Shown here in pieces: positions 52,783 to 63,167 of a stretch of DNA of 64,000 nucleotides; the first letter of the stretch is position 1, and the number at the start of each line of letters is the position of its first letter. The DNA comes from Symbiodinium natans (taxonomy: Eukaryota; Sar; Dinophyceae; Suessiales; Symbiodiniaceae): contig CAJNDS010002590.1 in NCBI GenBank assembly GCA_905221605.1, positions 62,501 to 126,500 of the forward strand, read 5' to 3'. The notes beneath the pieces are model-generated. The model was not told where the DNA came from. It did not search any database and saw nothing but the letters and a program-made list of their open reading frames with translations. Position numbers and translations under genes: made by a program.

Positions 52783-52891
52783 GTTGGGATGTTCCCGCTT
52801 ATGCTAACAGCTCCTTATTAGGGAGTCTAATAGGGGAGGGGTACTATAATCCCAATGAGGGAGCTGTGAGTTTAAGGGGGAACATCCCAAC
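52783..52891. repeat. MITE-E copy 1
   Basis: GTTGGGATGTTCCC at the left and GGGAACATCCCAAC at the right form a perfect 14-bp terminal inverted repeat around a 109-bp element. Related copies lie at 57107-57204 and 63932-64000. Confidence 0.8.
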
Positions 52892-53262
52892 CTATTCATG
52901 AACATGCCCCGAACATCACGCCTGTGTCGTCCCACCAGCTCATGCCGGGCCGTGTTAAGCGAAAATCTCGACGACAACCGCTCCGACTGAGCCAAGGCTT
53001 TCGATTTTTCTGCATATGGGGAGTTCGGTGAAGTTGCCTCATGAGAAGGTTCGATAAAGAAAAATATGCCTCGGAGTCCTTGCTTTGTGCAAGGGGATGC
53101 GTAACACAAACTTGCAACGACAGCTCCCTGGAAACCCTGCCCAGGCAGGGGAGTGGTGGGCGGGTGTAAGTTGATCTGGTTTCGGGCGTGGACGGCAGTT
53201 GAGTAGGAAACTGTTACCAGCTGTGCAGGCCCTCAACCCCTCAACCACGACCATATGTGTTC

Positions 53263-53382
53263 TTACGGTTGATACTCTAAATCCTGCATGACTCTACTAT
53301 ACTAAACTACCATAATTCGTAGGGTTCAGGGTACTTAGGGTCATGCAGGATGTATATTATCAACATTTCTCAACCGTAGTAG
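53263..53382. repeat. Large imperfect palindrome, MITE-like
   Basis: TACGGTTGAT...AATCCTGCATGAC at the left is mirrored by GTCATGCAGGATG...TCAACCGTA at the right. About 120 bp, one copy here. Confidence 0.65.
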
Positions 53383-53520
53383 GGTCTGCAGGAGTGATGG
53401 CCCTACAATCCCTTGTCAACCGGGTCGGATGCAGTGCCCAATTCCGTCACCGCCGAGCACACCTCGAAGCCGAGGATTCGAAGATGCCCCGAAAGTTTCA
53501 CTTGAGGTTTAAGTGTTTTG

Positions 53521-53873
53521 AGGGTTTAGGGTTTAGAGTTTAGGGTTTAGGTTTAGGGTTTAGGGTTTAGGGTTTAGGGTTTAGGGTTTAGGGTTTAGGG
53601 TTTAGGGTTTAGGGAGTTTAGGGTTTAGGGCTTAGGGTTTAGGGTTTAGGGTTTAGGGTTTCGAAGAGATGATCGCATCACAGTGAGTCTTGCAGAGACG
53701 CAGGAGACGCTGTAGCTAGTAGTCGCAGGTATGAGACATTGTGTACAGTGTAAAGATTCGTGTGTTCCATAATCCGGAGCATCAAGGTTCCCCATGCTAC
53801 AAGTGATGTGGGATCAGACCCCAGGTGAAGTACGAAGCCTGTTGCAAAAGGGTTTAGGGTTTAGGGTTTAGGG
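53521..53873 (+). repeat. Interstitial telomere repeats, TTTAGGG orientation
   Basis: About 19 units at 53521-53662 and three more at 53850-53873, separated by unique sequence. Confidence 0.93.
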
Positions 53874-54004
53874 TGTCACTTGTGAGCTGGAGAAGCAGAG
53901 TTCTAACTTCTGAGCTTCTCAAGTTGCCCGGATGGCTAACGAAAAGCTTCCTAGCCTTGAGCCCTCAACCCCCAACAGTCGAACTGAACCAAAGTCGAAC
54001 CCCT

Positions 54005-54532
54005 CCCAAACCCTAAACCCCGAACTCCAAACCCTGAACTCGCAAACCTTGAGCCCTTAGCCCTGAACCCTGAACCCTGAACCCTGAACCCCCAACTCGA
54101 ACCCCACAAGCCCCTTTCCTTCGCTGGGTTCCTGCGCACTGCGAGGTGGGTAGATAGCTAAACCCTAAACCCTAAACCCCAAACCCCAAACCCCAAACCC
54201 CAAACCCCAAACCCCAAACCCCAAACCCTAAACCCTAAACCCTAAACCCTGGACCCTAAACCCTAAACCCTAAACCCTAAACCCTAAACCCTAAACCCTG
54301 TTTTGAGCTGTGAGGTGGGTAGATCCCAGGGACGAGCGCAAGTATTTCTTCATCATCACGGAGCACGGCTGGGTGCTCCATTGCAAGGTCTTGCAGAAGT
54401 CCCCTAAACCCTAACCCTAAACCCTAAACCCTAAACCCTAAACCCTGAACCCTGAACCCTAAACCCTAAACTCTAAACCCTAAACCGCTAAACCCTAAAC
54501 CCTAAACCCTGAACCCTAAACCCGAAACCCCT
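54005..54532 (-). repeat. Cluster of telomere-repeat tracts with variant units
   Basis: 54005-54095 is degenerate (CCCTGAA, CCCAACT). 54159-54301 starts with two CCCTAAA, then about eight CCCCAAA, then returns to CCCTAAA. 54402-54530 is mixed. GAGGTGGGTAGAT occurs at both 54143 and 54312, beside two of the tracts. Confidence 0.9.
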
Positions 54533-54686
54533 GTTTTGAGCTGAGAGAGTAGGGGTTCGCAGCCACGAGTGGGGTGTGAACGCCTATGCTCAGCTCAGGC
54601 ATCGCACAGCCAACAGGCAGCCAGAGAAGCTACGAACCCTAGAGCTGGCGTTGAGGTCTCAGGCAGAAGTTTACGAGTTGAGGGTG

Positions 54687-55031
54687 GTTTAGGGTTTAGG
54701 GTTTAGGGTTTAGGGTGGGTGTAGGGTCGTTATCTGGACGTAGTGAGTGCCTCGATTGAGGCTCGGAAAAGGCAGTGGTGTGAGAAGCTAGGACGGCTGT
54801 GTCCCCGAGACCTTTTGGTTCAAGTAGACGCCGCCCCCGCAACGCCACAAGAAGCTGGCAATGAGCCCAAGAAGTATGTCCTTGCAGGCGGGAAGCAGTG
54901 CCAATGTCAAGGCTCATGGCGCAGCCATCTTGCTTAACACGGCTTTCTTGGATGAATGCTTGCCCCTTGATGTTGCCCCAGGCCCAAGCTGCCCTAATGT
55001 TTAGGGTTTAGGGTTTAGGGTTTAGGGTTGA
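54687..55031 (+). repeat. Two short TTTAGGG tracts flanking unique DNA
   Basis: 54687-54717 and 54998-55029, four to five units each, with about 280 bp of non-coding unique sequence between. Confidence 0.88.
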
Positions 55032-55180
55032 ACTATTCATCCGGGGGCTGGGGTTCCGAGCAAACAGGTTGTGTAGCTCACTGGGCACGTCGCGTGGTGT
55101 TCAGTGTGTGGAAAGCATGGCCTTCGCTCCATCACCCAATGCGTTTGAGTAGCCAACGCGCACACACCCAGAGTTCCGCA

Positions 55181-55289
55181 CCCACCAGGAGTTTCACATA
55201 CTTTGGCTTGGGGCCTAGACCCTACACCCTTTCTTCTAAACCCTAAGCCCACCAGGAGTTTCACATACTTAGCTTGGGGCCTAGACCCT
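55181..55289. repeat. ~44-bp duplicated segment
   Basis: CACCAGGAGTTTCACATACTT followed by AGCTTGGGGCCTAGACCCT occurs at about 55183 and 55248. The copies are separated by a degenerate telomere-like CCCTAAG end. Confidence 0.75.
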
Positions 55290-55775
55290 GATGGTCCTTT
55301 AGGTTACCAAGCAGAACCTGCGCAGGAGTGGGCAGTAGACGATACACTCTCAGGGAGCGAGGGGCGGCAGAACGAGGAGGCCCGGTGTCGCCTGCAAGTG
55401 GCACAGGTTCTTGCTTCGGGGTTTGGATGAGAGAGCCCTGGCACAAAAGGGTTTAGGGCTTCCCACCCTTCCCCCCCCCCCACCAAAAAAACAGAATGAA
55501 GAACCCCTCACCCTTGAAACCATAATGATCACCCCCTAGATGTCCACTACACCCTAAACCCGAAACCCTCAAGGCCCTGCAACCTTAAACTATTCAATAG
55601 TTAAAAAAGAAACTCGTCGAAACTTTCTCCACGAAGCTCCTCGAAAATTCCTCGGACCTGAACCCTTAATAATTTCAAGAAGCCCCAAACATCCCAAAAC
55701 CCTAGCAAGGCTGGCAGCCCCAAACCCTCAACCGCTGAAACCCCTAAACCCCTTTGCGCCCCAAACCCCCTCCAA
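55290..55775. other. No recognisable gene
   Basis: Short frames and a run of C and A bases near 55470-55490. Nothing supportable. Confidence 0.4.
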
Positions 55776-55931
55776 CTTATTGTTGGTGAGTAAGGAAATG
55801 AGGGAAGAAGGTACCCTGTGTAGTCCCTTAAAGGGTATATATAGGGGGGCATAGTAATCCCTTAAAGGGTATATGGGATTTAGGGTACCTCATATACCTC
55901 ATGCCCTCATTCCCTACAAACCCAACAGTAA
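55776..55931. repeat. MITE-C copy 2
   Basis: Ends CTTATTGTTGG and CCAACAGTAA with long imperfect inverted repeats. The core motif CCCTTAAAGGGTATAT is duplicated inside, making it 50 bp longer than the copy at 31406-31511. Confidence 0.75.
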
Positions 55932-56011
55932 TGCCAAAGGCCTGCGAGAGCTGCAGCCTGGCGTCCTGGGCTGTGGTCGGCACCTCCTTGATTTTTGAGA
56001 ACTCTTTTCAA

Positions 56012-56168
56012 GGGGTTTAGGGTTTGGGTTTGGGGGTTTAGGGGTTTAGGGGTTTAGGGGTTTCGGGGTTTCGGGGTTTCGGGGTTTAGGGTTCAGGGGT
56101 TTAGGGTTTAGGGGTGTAGGGGTTTAGGGCTGTTTCACAACACAGCGGTTTAGGGCTTAGGGTTTAGG
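56012..56168 (+). repeat. Degenerate GGGGTTTAGG / GGGGTTTCGG tract
   Basis: Eight-base variants (GGGGTTTA, GGGGTTTC) dominate, unlike the perfect 7-bp tracts nearby. Confidence 0.85.
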
Positions 56169-56301
56169 GACAGCCTTGCGAGGGTTTTGGGACGTTTTGG
56201 TTTTGGCGTTTGCGTACTCCAGTTCTCCCGAAGCCAGGTCAACCAACCGTTACTTCGCGGCTTGTGTTCTTTACGTAGTCGCCACTTTCATGGTTTCAAT
56301 T

Positions 56302-56661
56302 CCCTAAACCCTAAACCCTAAACCCTAAACCCTAAACCCTAAACCCTAAACCCTGAATGCGGAATTGCCCGGAAAACCACTGCTAAACGATGACGAGGTG
56401 CAGTTTAACGAAAAAGAGCCAGGAGAGGCAGCACCTTCTGCTCCCATACTGGTCAGAGCGTAGGCGTAGGCGCAGCCTTAGACCCTAAACCCTAAACCCT
56501 AAACCCTAAACCCTAAACCCTAAACCCTAAACCCTAAACCCTAAACCCAAAAACCCTAAACCCTAAACCCTAAACCCTAAACCCTAAACCCTAAACCCTA
56601 AACCCGAAACCCTAAACCCTAAACCCTAAACCCTAAACCCTAAACCAAACCCTAAACCCCT
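56302..56661 (-). repeat. Two long CCCTAAA tracts
   Basis: 56302-56355 (about 7 units) and 56482-56661 (about 25 units with single-base slips), separated by about 125 bp of unique sequence. Confidence 0.93.
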
Positions 56662-56840
56662 CCCAGCCTCCACAAAGGAGACGACGCAAGCTCGGAGGTG
56701 TGTCCAGAGTGGTCGCTAATCGACGGCACCCTGGCAAGAGAAGATCACGTTCAGGGTTCTGAAGGGGGGGTTGATGGGGGGGGGTATGTACCTAGGGAAC
56801 CTTAAGGAAGCTTAAGGGTTACAAACCCCCCCCCCCCCCT

Positions 56841-57056
56841 CCTAGGGTTTAGGGTTTAGGGTTTTGGGTTTAGGGTTCAGGGCTTAACCCCCCGAAGAAC
56901 CCTCTAAGCATGGTCCTGGTGCCCTCCTTGGAGCTTCTGGCATTGGTTTTAGGATCTTGTCTGTCCTTCCTGCTACACTTGTTAACCCTGAACCCTGAAC
57001 CCTGAACCCTAAACCCTAAACCCTAAACCCTAAACCCTAACCCTAAACCCTAAACC
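56841..57056. repeat. Opposed telomere-repeat tracts
   Basis: TTTAGGG units at 56843-56885 and CCCTGAA/CCCTAAA units at 56985-57056. A poly(C) run (56826-56839) precedes the first. Confidence 0.88.
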
Positions 57057-57106
57057 TTGCCAGAGCCTCAGTCCATGCTTAAAAAGCAAGGGTTCTGGGG
57101 TTCTGG

Positions 57107-57204
57107 GTTGGGATGTCTCCCCTTATACTGCCAGTCCTTCATAGGGATGATCATAGGGGTATTGCAATATCGAAGGACTGTTAGTATAAGGGGGACATCC
57201 CAAC
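57107..57204. repeat. MITE-E copy 2
   Basis: GTTGGGATGTC at the left and GACATCCCAAC at the right, with the pairing extended through CCCCTTATACT and AGTATAAGGGG. 98 bp. Confidence 0.8.
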
Positions 57205-58520
57205 TGACTTTCTGTTCGTGACTGCTAGTGCATCCAGTGTGCTTGGGCTTCTGGCTGCCCGTATATGAAGCAGGGTACATATTTCTGTTTCTGGTGAGTG
57301 TATATAAGGTCCTTTTTAATATTGGTGAGTGTATATACCTGGTGACCCTTTGGGGAAGAAATATATACCCTACTTCATATCAGGCTTCTCAGGCTTCTTG
57401 TTCCGTCATAGCACGTAGGGGCAGGAGCTTTGATCCATGCCGTACGCTTGGCATGTCCCTCACGACCTATACAGTTTGTGTAATACACATCATATCATAT
57501 CATATCATATCATATCATATGTTACTTGTTGCTCTTTGTGTTTTAAATAGACCAATACATTTGTGTACTGTTGATATTGTGTATTATACATATTATGTAT
57601 ACTATTGCCATCGTACCCATGTATATATACATATATATATATATGTATGTATGTAGTATGTATGTATGTATGTATGTATATATATATATATATACATACT
57701 TATGTTCTCGAACACACACACACACACAACACTCCCACGATGGAGGGCAGTGTGGAGTAGAAGGTAGAAGCGGCACCTGCCCCTGAACCCTCACTCTGAA
57801 CGTTATTGTGCCTGCGCGCGGCCCTCGATTCGCGTTTTTTTCTGCACACACCTCTTCTTTCCAAACAGAATGTATAAGACATTGCATAGAGCATCCTTAG
57901 TATATTTCCCATACCATGCATTTTGAGTATAGTACATACTGTACAGTTTTATGAAACCATGTATCAATGTATTACAAAAGATATAAACCAACGTTTCATA
58001 AAGACTAGACACACCTTTCATCTACAACACGCAAACTATCGAATCTGTCCAACACTTTGCCATGCACGATGTCTGGCCTGTCTGCCTTTCAAATATAACA
58101 TACACACGATGTGCACAACGACACTATGCATAGCAAATAGGATCGCACACACACGTATATAAGTATATATGTGCAGACATTGCATTCACAATATGTATGT
58201 GTATGTGCCACTATTAGTGAACACTATCTCTTTCATGACAGGTAAGATCAAACAGATACTACTCGTTCACTTATGCTCTCTCGTTTATAATCAATAGTGC
58301 AAATTATGAATTTGTCAAAATATATGTATTTAGTACTCAGTGCATAATGTATAGAGTAGTTCTTTCGACCGCAATGCTGCGCGCCTCCTCCTATGTAGTT
58401 CCCAATGGGAACCTTCATGTCTTTCCTGAGCCTAGCTTCAAACCTTTAGCCCTCCTGTACTCAACTTGTCATTCTGACCTGACCCGGAAGTTCTGCATTC
58501 ATTCAGGTGTTTTTGAGATG
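57205..58520. other. AT-rich island with microsatellites
   Basis: This 1.3 kb is far richer in A and T than the surroundings and lacks telomere-like repeats. It holds a CATAT pentamer run (57488-57522) and a TATG/TA plus CA run (57619-57728). I see no gene. The composition suggests DNA of different origin. Confidence 0.6.
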
Positions 58521-59092
58521 TCAGTTTGCACACATGTCGGACTCCAGTGCTACGTTTGTGGCCGATCCAGCCAACCCTTGAAGGAAGGAGCCCAGGCATA
58601 CTACTGAACCCAGCTTGACGTCCCAGGCACGCACGTGGAGGAGCCGGGCAGTGAGAGCTTGGAGCAGCTGTTGCTGAAGGCAGGGCGAGTTGAGGTTTTG
58701 GTCATCATATGAGGATAGTTGTAAACGCTGGCATGCGCCACCTCGGCAGCCGGGCCAAGCCACGCGACGCGCATGTCGACGGTCCAAGCGGTGCACTTCG
58801 GAGTTGCCATTCCACACGGTCAGGTTGCAGCTATGGAAGCCGACCACGGGTCGAGGAGAAAGGGCCAGTAAACCCAAAACGTTGCACCAGCAGCGCAAGT
58901 GAGCTTACTTGCAGGTTGCCCGGGGGTGCCAGAGAGGGTATCCGAGGGGGCCCCAGGGTCCCAGAATCCCAGGAAAAAGTCCAGCGGTCTTGGGGAACCT
59001 CATCCCACAAGATCAGGTTTTTTGGCTCCACCCTCTGCGGGAATCGCTCTGTCGGGGCGAGGTTTTTTGTCGTGGGCTTCCGAGAGCTGCGG
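58521..59092. other. No recognisable gene
   Basis: GC content returns to the regional level. Overlapping frames on both strands (125 codons minus, 134 codons plus) show no domain. Confidence 0.4.
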
Positions 59093-59560
59093 GGTTTAGG
59101 GTTTAGGGTTTAGGGTTGAGGGTTTAGGGTTTAGGGTTTAGGGTTTAGGGTTTAGGGTATCTCCAACAACTTGGGGAGCCCGAAGCCCTAAACCCGAAGC
59201 AGGGCGATGAAGAAGGATGGTTCCGGGACTTGCTGACAAACCTTTGTTATCAGAGTCCTCAGGGAAACCCGGTTTAGGGTTTAGGGTTTAGGGTTTAGGG
59301 CTCCCCGAAAGCCGCCCCCCAAAGACCTCTGCGAAGCAGGTGGTTGGGCCGCTAAAGATGCCCCTTTGGCCGGCGCAAAGGGTTTGTTGGAGTGTGTATG
59401 CGTCGTTTAGGGTTTAGGGTTTAGGGTTTAGGGTTTAGTCGTCTTACATAGGGTTTGGCTTAAATCAAGCAGGGGCCCAACCCTAAACCGCTCCAGGAGA
59501 AAGAAAGGCCCTTGGGAACTCTACAGGGGTTTGGGACTCGGGCAGTTTAGGGTTTAGGGA
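59093..59560 (+). repeat. Four short TTTAGGG tracts
   Basis: 59093-59158, 59271-59301, 59405-59440 and 59547-59560, each cleanly inserted between unique segments of 100-150 bp. Confidence 0.9.
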
Positions 59561-59954
59561 CCCCGCGAGTAGAGCAGGCACCCCCTAAATTCGAAGAAGA
59601 AGCTCTGTAAATTCGGGGACCCCCTCTTTGGGTCCTATACTATCGTACGGCACCCTTAAAAAAAGTGCCCCCAAAAAGGACCCCTAGTTTAGAGAGCGAC
59701 CCGATACACTTATAGAACTGTGAAAATGGATGAGCACATCCCACATCATGTATGCATCTTACACTTACAATACTACCCTTATGCAATAGGTTTAAACTTT
59801 CCAAAGGCCCCTATAGACGGCCCGCAATTTTTCACGGCACCTGAGAAGTTCTTGCGCCGACCCAAAAGCAGGGAAGCTTCCCCTGACCCTACAAAGGGCC
59901 AAAGGGTGGAAGGTTTCCACGAGGGTGAGAGAGGAAGGGGCCCCCTTTTGCCTC

Positions 59955-60070
59955 TAAACCCTAAACCCTGCACCCTGAGCATCCCTGAACCCTAAACACT
60001 AAACCCAAACCCTACACTCTGAACCCTAAAGCCTAAACCCCACCCCCACACCCTAAACCCTAAACCCTAT
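59955..60070 (-). repeat. Degenerate CCCTAAA tract
   Basis: Units alternate among CCCTAAA, CCCTGCA and CCCTACA. Confidence 0.85.
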
Positions 60071-60475
60071 AGTCGTTACAGTTCGTCGACTCGTGAAGTG
60101 AAGGTAGGATGGGGACATGAGCGACGGGGACACTCCATAAAGGACGGGCGGTTGGAAACCCGAGGCTCTCTCCTTTTTTTGTTTTCGTGTTATATCTTTT
60201 TTTTTGGCTCTCTCTGTGTCTATCTGTGTCTATCTGGGCTTCGGGTTTACGGTTTAGGTTTAGGGTTTTCGCTCTCCCTCTCTCCCTCTCTCTTTCTTTC
60301 GGTCTTGATGGCTTCTGGAAGTGATAGAAAGAAGATTCGCGCTCTAGTACATAAATCGGATCATGAATCCTTCAGGTTCAGAGTTGATCCCGGGGTGTTT
60401 GGGTTGAGCCGCTCGATGGCCTTGCAGTGCCGAAGCCTTCAACACGCGCTCACCCGAATGACCAGATCCGAAAGC

Positions 60476-60496
60476 CCACAGCCATTTTGGCTTGAC
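60476..60496 (+). other. Relict dinoflagellate spliced leader
   Basis: AGCCATTTTGGCT (60480-60492) is the exact core of the 22-nt dinoflagellate spliced leader; about 16 of 21 positions match overall. It lies 59 bases before the ATG of the MEI2-like gene. In this lineage a leader copy in genomic DNA upstream of an intronless gene marks an mRNA that was trans-spliced, reverse-transcribed and reinserted. Confidence 0.7.
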
Positions 60497-60551
60497 AGGA
60501 CATCATCTCATCGGTGTGGGTCGGTCACAGGTTTTACCCTACGCTCGAGCT

Positions 60552-61127
60552 ATGTCCACAAAGTTGGGTTGGTGCGCCGAGCACATGCTGGTGGAGGCGT
60601 CGCCTGCGGCGGTGGTGCCGAGCCACTCTGCCCCGCCTTCGCCACAGGCCTCGAATCCCAAGGCGGAGCCTTCTGAGCTCGGGATGCCAGAGAAGCCGAA
60701 TTTCTTGGGTGACTCCCATGAGATGGGGAAGAAGCTCGTCGAGGGCCTCTTGCAGGATGATACTACGACCATCATGCTCCGCAACATCCCCAATCGATAC
60801 ACCTACGAGGCTCTCCTGGCGGAGATCCTTGCAGCGGGGTTCGAGCACATGCCCTTTGATTTCTTCTACCTTCCCAGGGATTTCAACACCAGGATGAACC
60901 GTGGATATGCCTTCATCAACTTCCACTCCCCTGAGGCGGCTAAGGAATTCGCCCTGGCCTTTCATGATCGTCAGCTCAGCCGCTACCCTACGAAGAAGGT
61001 GTTGGAGGTGGCTCCTGCGGCGACGCAGGGCTATGAAGCGAACATGTCCAAGTACTTCAAGAAGGGTTCCAAGCACGTCAGGAACGACTGGTTCAAGCCC
61101 ATGCTCTTCCCGAAGCCTGGCGATTAG
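60552..61127 (+). CDS. MEI2-like RNA-binding protein (C-terminal RRM), retrogene
   Basis: It probably binds single-stranded RNA, as MEI2-family proteins do in yeast and plants, where they act in meiotic or developmental control; the role in dinoflagellates is unknown. The 191-residue product carries one RRM of the MEI2 C-terminal type (RRM_2) at about residues 70-160: RNP2-like TTIMLRNIPNRYT (73-84), then FDFFYLPRDFNTRMNRGYAF (102-121) including the RNP1-like RGYAFINF (117-124), and the family hallmark KKVLEVAPAATQG. The N-terminus is short and Pro/Ser-rich. I chose the ATG at 60552 because it follows the relict leader by a normal 5' UTR length and because upstream codons lack an in-frame ATG. 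The frame is intact to TAG, with no introns. Full-length MEI2 proteins have extra N-terminal RRMs, so this is a short form, as is common for dinoflagellate members. Confidence 0.85.
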   Translation: MSTKLGWCAEHMLVEASPAAVVPSHSAPPSPQASNPKAEPSELGMPEKPNFLGDSHEMGKKLVEGLLQDDTTTIMLRNIPNRYTYEALLAEILAAGFEHMPFDFFYLPRDFNTRMNRGYAFINFHSPEAAKEFALAFHDRQLSRYPTKKVLEVAPAATQGYEANMSKYFKKGSKHVRNDWFKPMLFPKPGD

Positions 61128-61480
61128 GCTTGCCACGCGCCATGCACGCATAATTTGCAGCGTCCGGTTCCACAGCTTCTGTGCTTGGGGGGGGTCCACC
61201 ACGCAGGGCCGGCATAGAAAACAAGCAGCTCACCAAGGACCAGACTCCTTGGCTACGGCATCTTTCAGTCTCCAGGGTTTTGGAGTTTAGGGTATGGGGT
61301 TTAAAGCTTAAATAGGATCCAAGTATGACTGAATGACGTTTCTTTGGCTAAGGGGGTGATTGGGGAGGATGAGGTTGGGTGATGTGGCTGGACCCCTGGC
61401 TCCTCCTCTTTAGAGCCCACAGGCTCTACTTCATGTGCACCATCACCTCTTCAGCATGCAAAGCACCTGTGACGGCCTGT

Positions 61481-61930
61481 GGTTTAGGGTTTAGGGTTTC
61501 GGGTTTAGGGTTTAGGGTTTAGGGGCCCCTATTTCGTTCCTCTCCAGTTCCTGGCATGCTGAAAAGGGACTCACAGCAGATGCTGAAGCGAGGACGCGGG
61601 TTTCTGACAGCAGTAGCAGAAGAAAAGTCTGTGAGCTCCGCCCTAAGACCCTAACCCCAAACCCCAAACCCCAAACCCTAAACCCTAAACCCCAAACCCC
61701 AAACCCCAAACCCTAAACCCTAAACCCTTAACCGCGCGCGGTTGCTTTGCCTCCGTTGCCTCCGCGTTGCAAGTCGACCATGAACCGGAAATCCATAAAG
61801 CTACAACCCACAAAGTCCCAAGCCATCCAAGGTTCTGGTTTAGGGTGTAGGGTTTAGGGTTTAGGGTTTGGGGTTTAGGGTTTAGGGTTTAGGGTTTGGG
61901 GTTTAGGGTTTAGGGTTTAGGGTTTAGGCA
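61481..61930. repeat. Three telomere-repeat tracts of alternating orientation
   Basis: TTTAGGG at 61481-61524, CCCTAAA/CCCCAAA at 61644-61730 and TTTAGGG/GGGGTTT at 61838-61930, with 100-120 bp of unique DNA between. Confidence 0.9.
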
Positions 61931-62013
61931 TGAAATCCCAACCCTACCATGTTTCTGAGATGCCAACACTTGTGTTCAACGCCACAAAGGGCGCCCTTGT
62001 TACTCCTGCAATC

Positions 62014-62136
62014 CCTCCCCCCCCGAATATTCAACCCCCCCTCCCCTTACCCCTTAGTATAAAATACTCCCAATTACATATTAGAATATGTGGGGCCGGG
62101 GGGTATTTAATATTCGGGGGTAGGGGGGGGTTGAGT
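62014..62136. repeat. C/G-rich palindrome, MITE-like
   Basis: CCCCCCGAATATTCAACCCC at the left mirrors TATTCGGGGGTAGGGGGGGG plus TTGAG at the right, around an AT-rich core (TATAAAATACTCCCAATTAC). It could form a long hairpin. Confidence 0.6.
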
Positions 62137-62293
62137 TTTTTTTGGGGGAGGGGCGTAAGCCCAATTCCTTGAAGCCCTCCCTTAGGAACGGCATGGACTA
62201 CTCCCAGATCAGCTTCCTGATGGGTGCAGCTTGGACCTCTCCAGGGCTTTAGGGTTTGGGATTGTAGATGGCCGTAGAGTCTGAGGAGACATC

Positions 62294-62812
62294 CCTAAAC
62301 CCTAAACCCTAAACCCTAAATGATGGCATGTCATGGTACACTGCATCCCCCGGAGGCACTCAGCCTCCCTTCAGTACAGGGTTCTGAGGTGTGGGCCCTT
62401 CGGTGTCATAAACCCTAAACCCTGAACCCGAGACAGTCACGGGAAACGGTCAACCTCCCCCCCACCCCCGCACTGAAGGAACGGTCATGGGAGATCCCCC
62501 CAGGAAATGGTCACGTGCACTGGTGGTCCGAGGGTGGGGTGGGGTGACTCCAGGGAAACGCTCCGTAACAAATTAAGTGGCGTTTCTTTTTTTGAAGGGG
62601 CAATGCTCCGTACCAAAGAGCTCCCCCCCCTTATGAACCCTGTAAGGAGTGGGTGGACTCCCTCGGCCACTTCGTGAAGGTCGTCGCCACGAGCGAGAAC
62701 AGCGCCCGGGCCCGGCGGGAGCTCTGAAAACCATACGCAGGGTTGAGCGTCCACAAGCAGGGTTTAGGGTGTAGGATGTGGGGTTTAGGGTTTAGCGTTT
62801 AGGGTTTAGGGC
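62294..62812. repeat. Short telomere-repeat tracts
   Basis: CCCTAAA at 62294-62320 and TTTAGGG with GGTGTAG/GGATGTG variants at 62761-62812. Unique, gene-free sequence between includes poly(C) runs. Confidence 0.8.
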
Positions 62813-62950
62813 CCCCTTAACTGCCCTATAAATCCTAAGCCCGAAGCCCCTGAAGAGGCCTGCATCTCCTGGGACCACTCTGGCCAATACCTCGCCAACC
62901 TCTGGAAAGCGACCCTCAAGGCCAAGCAGCTCCAAGACTGGTTGTACTTG

Positions 62951-63167
62951 GGAGGTTCATGGCACTTCTGAACCAAGTGCTGGGTTTAGGGTTTAGGGTT
63001 TAGGGTTTAGGGTTTAGGGTTTAGGGTTTAGGGTTTAGGGTTTAGGGTTTAGGGTATAGGTTAACTGTACTTGTAGCCCAATTGCAAGCCCCTTAGCTGC
63101 CCAAATATGGTTAGACTTGCGTTGCAGGTACAGCTATCATTGGGTTAAAAAGGTACCCTGAACCTCC
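62951..63167. repeat. MITE-A copy 3 split by a telomere-repeat insertion
   Basis: The left end GGAGGTTCATGGCAC and the right end GGTACCCTGAACCTCC match the other MITE-A copies, and the internal CTGTACTTGTAGCCCAATTG matches copy 2. At 62985-63057 about ten perfect TTTAGGG units sit inside the element, explaining its 217 bp against about 138 bp elsewhere. Confidence 0.85.
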
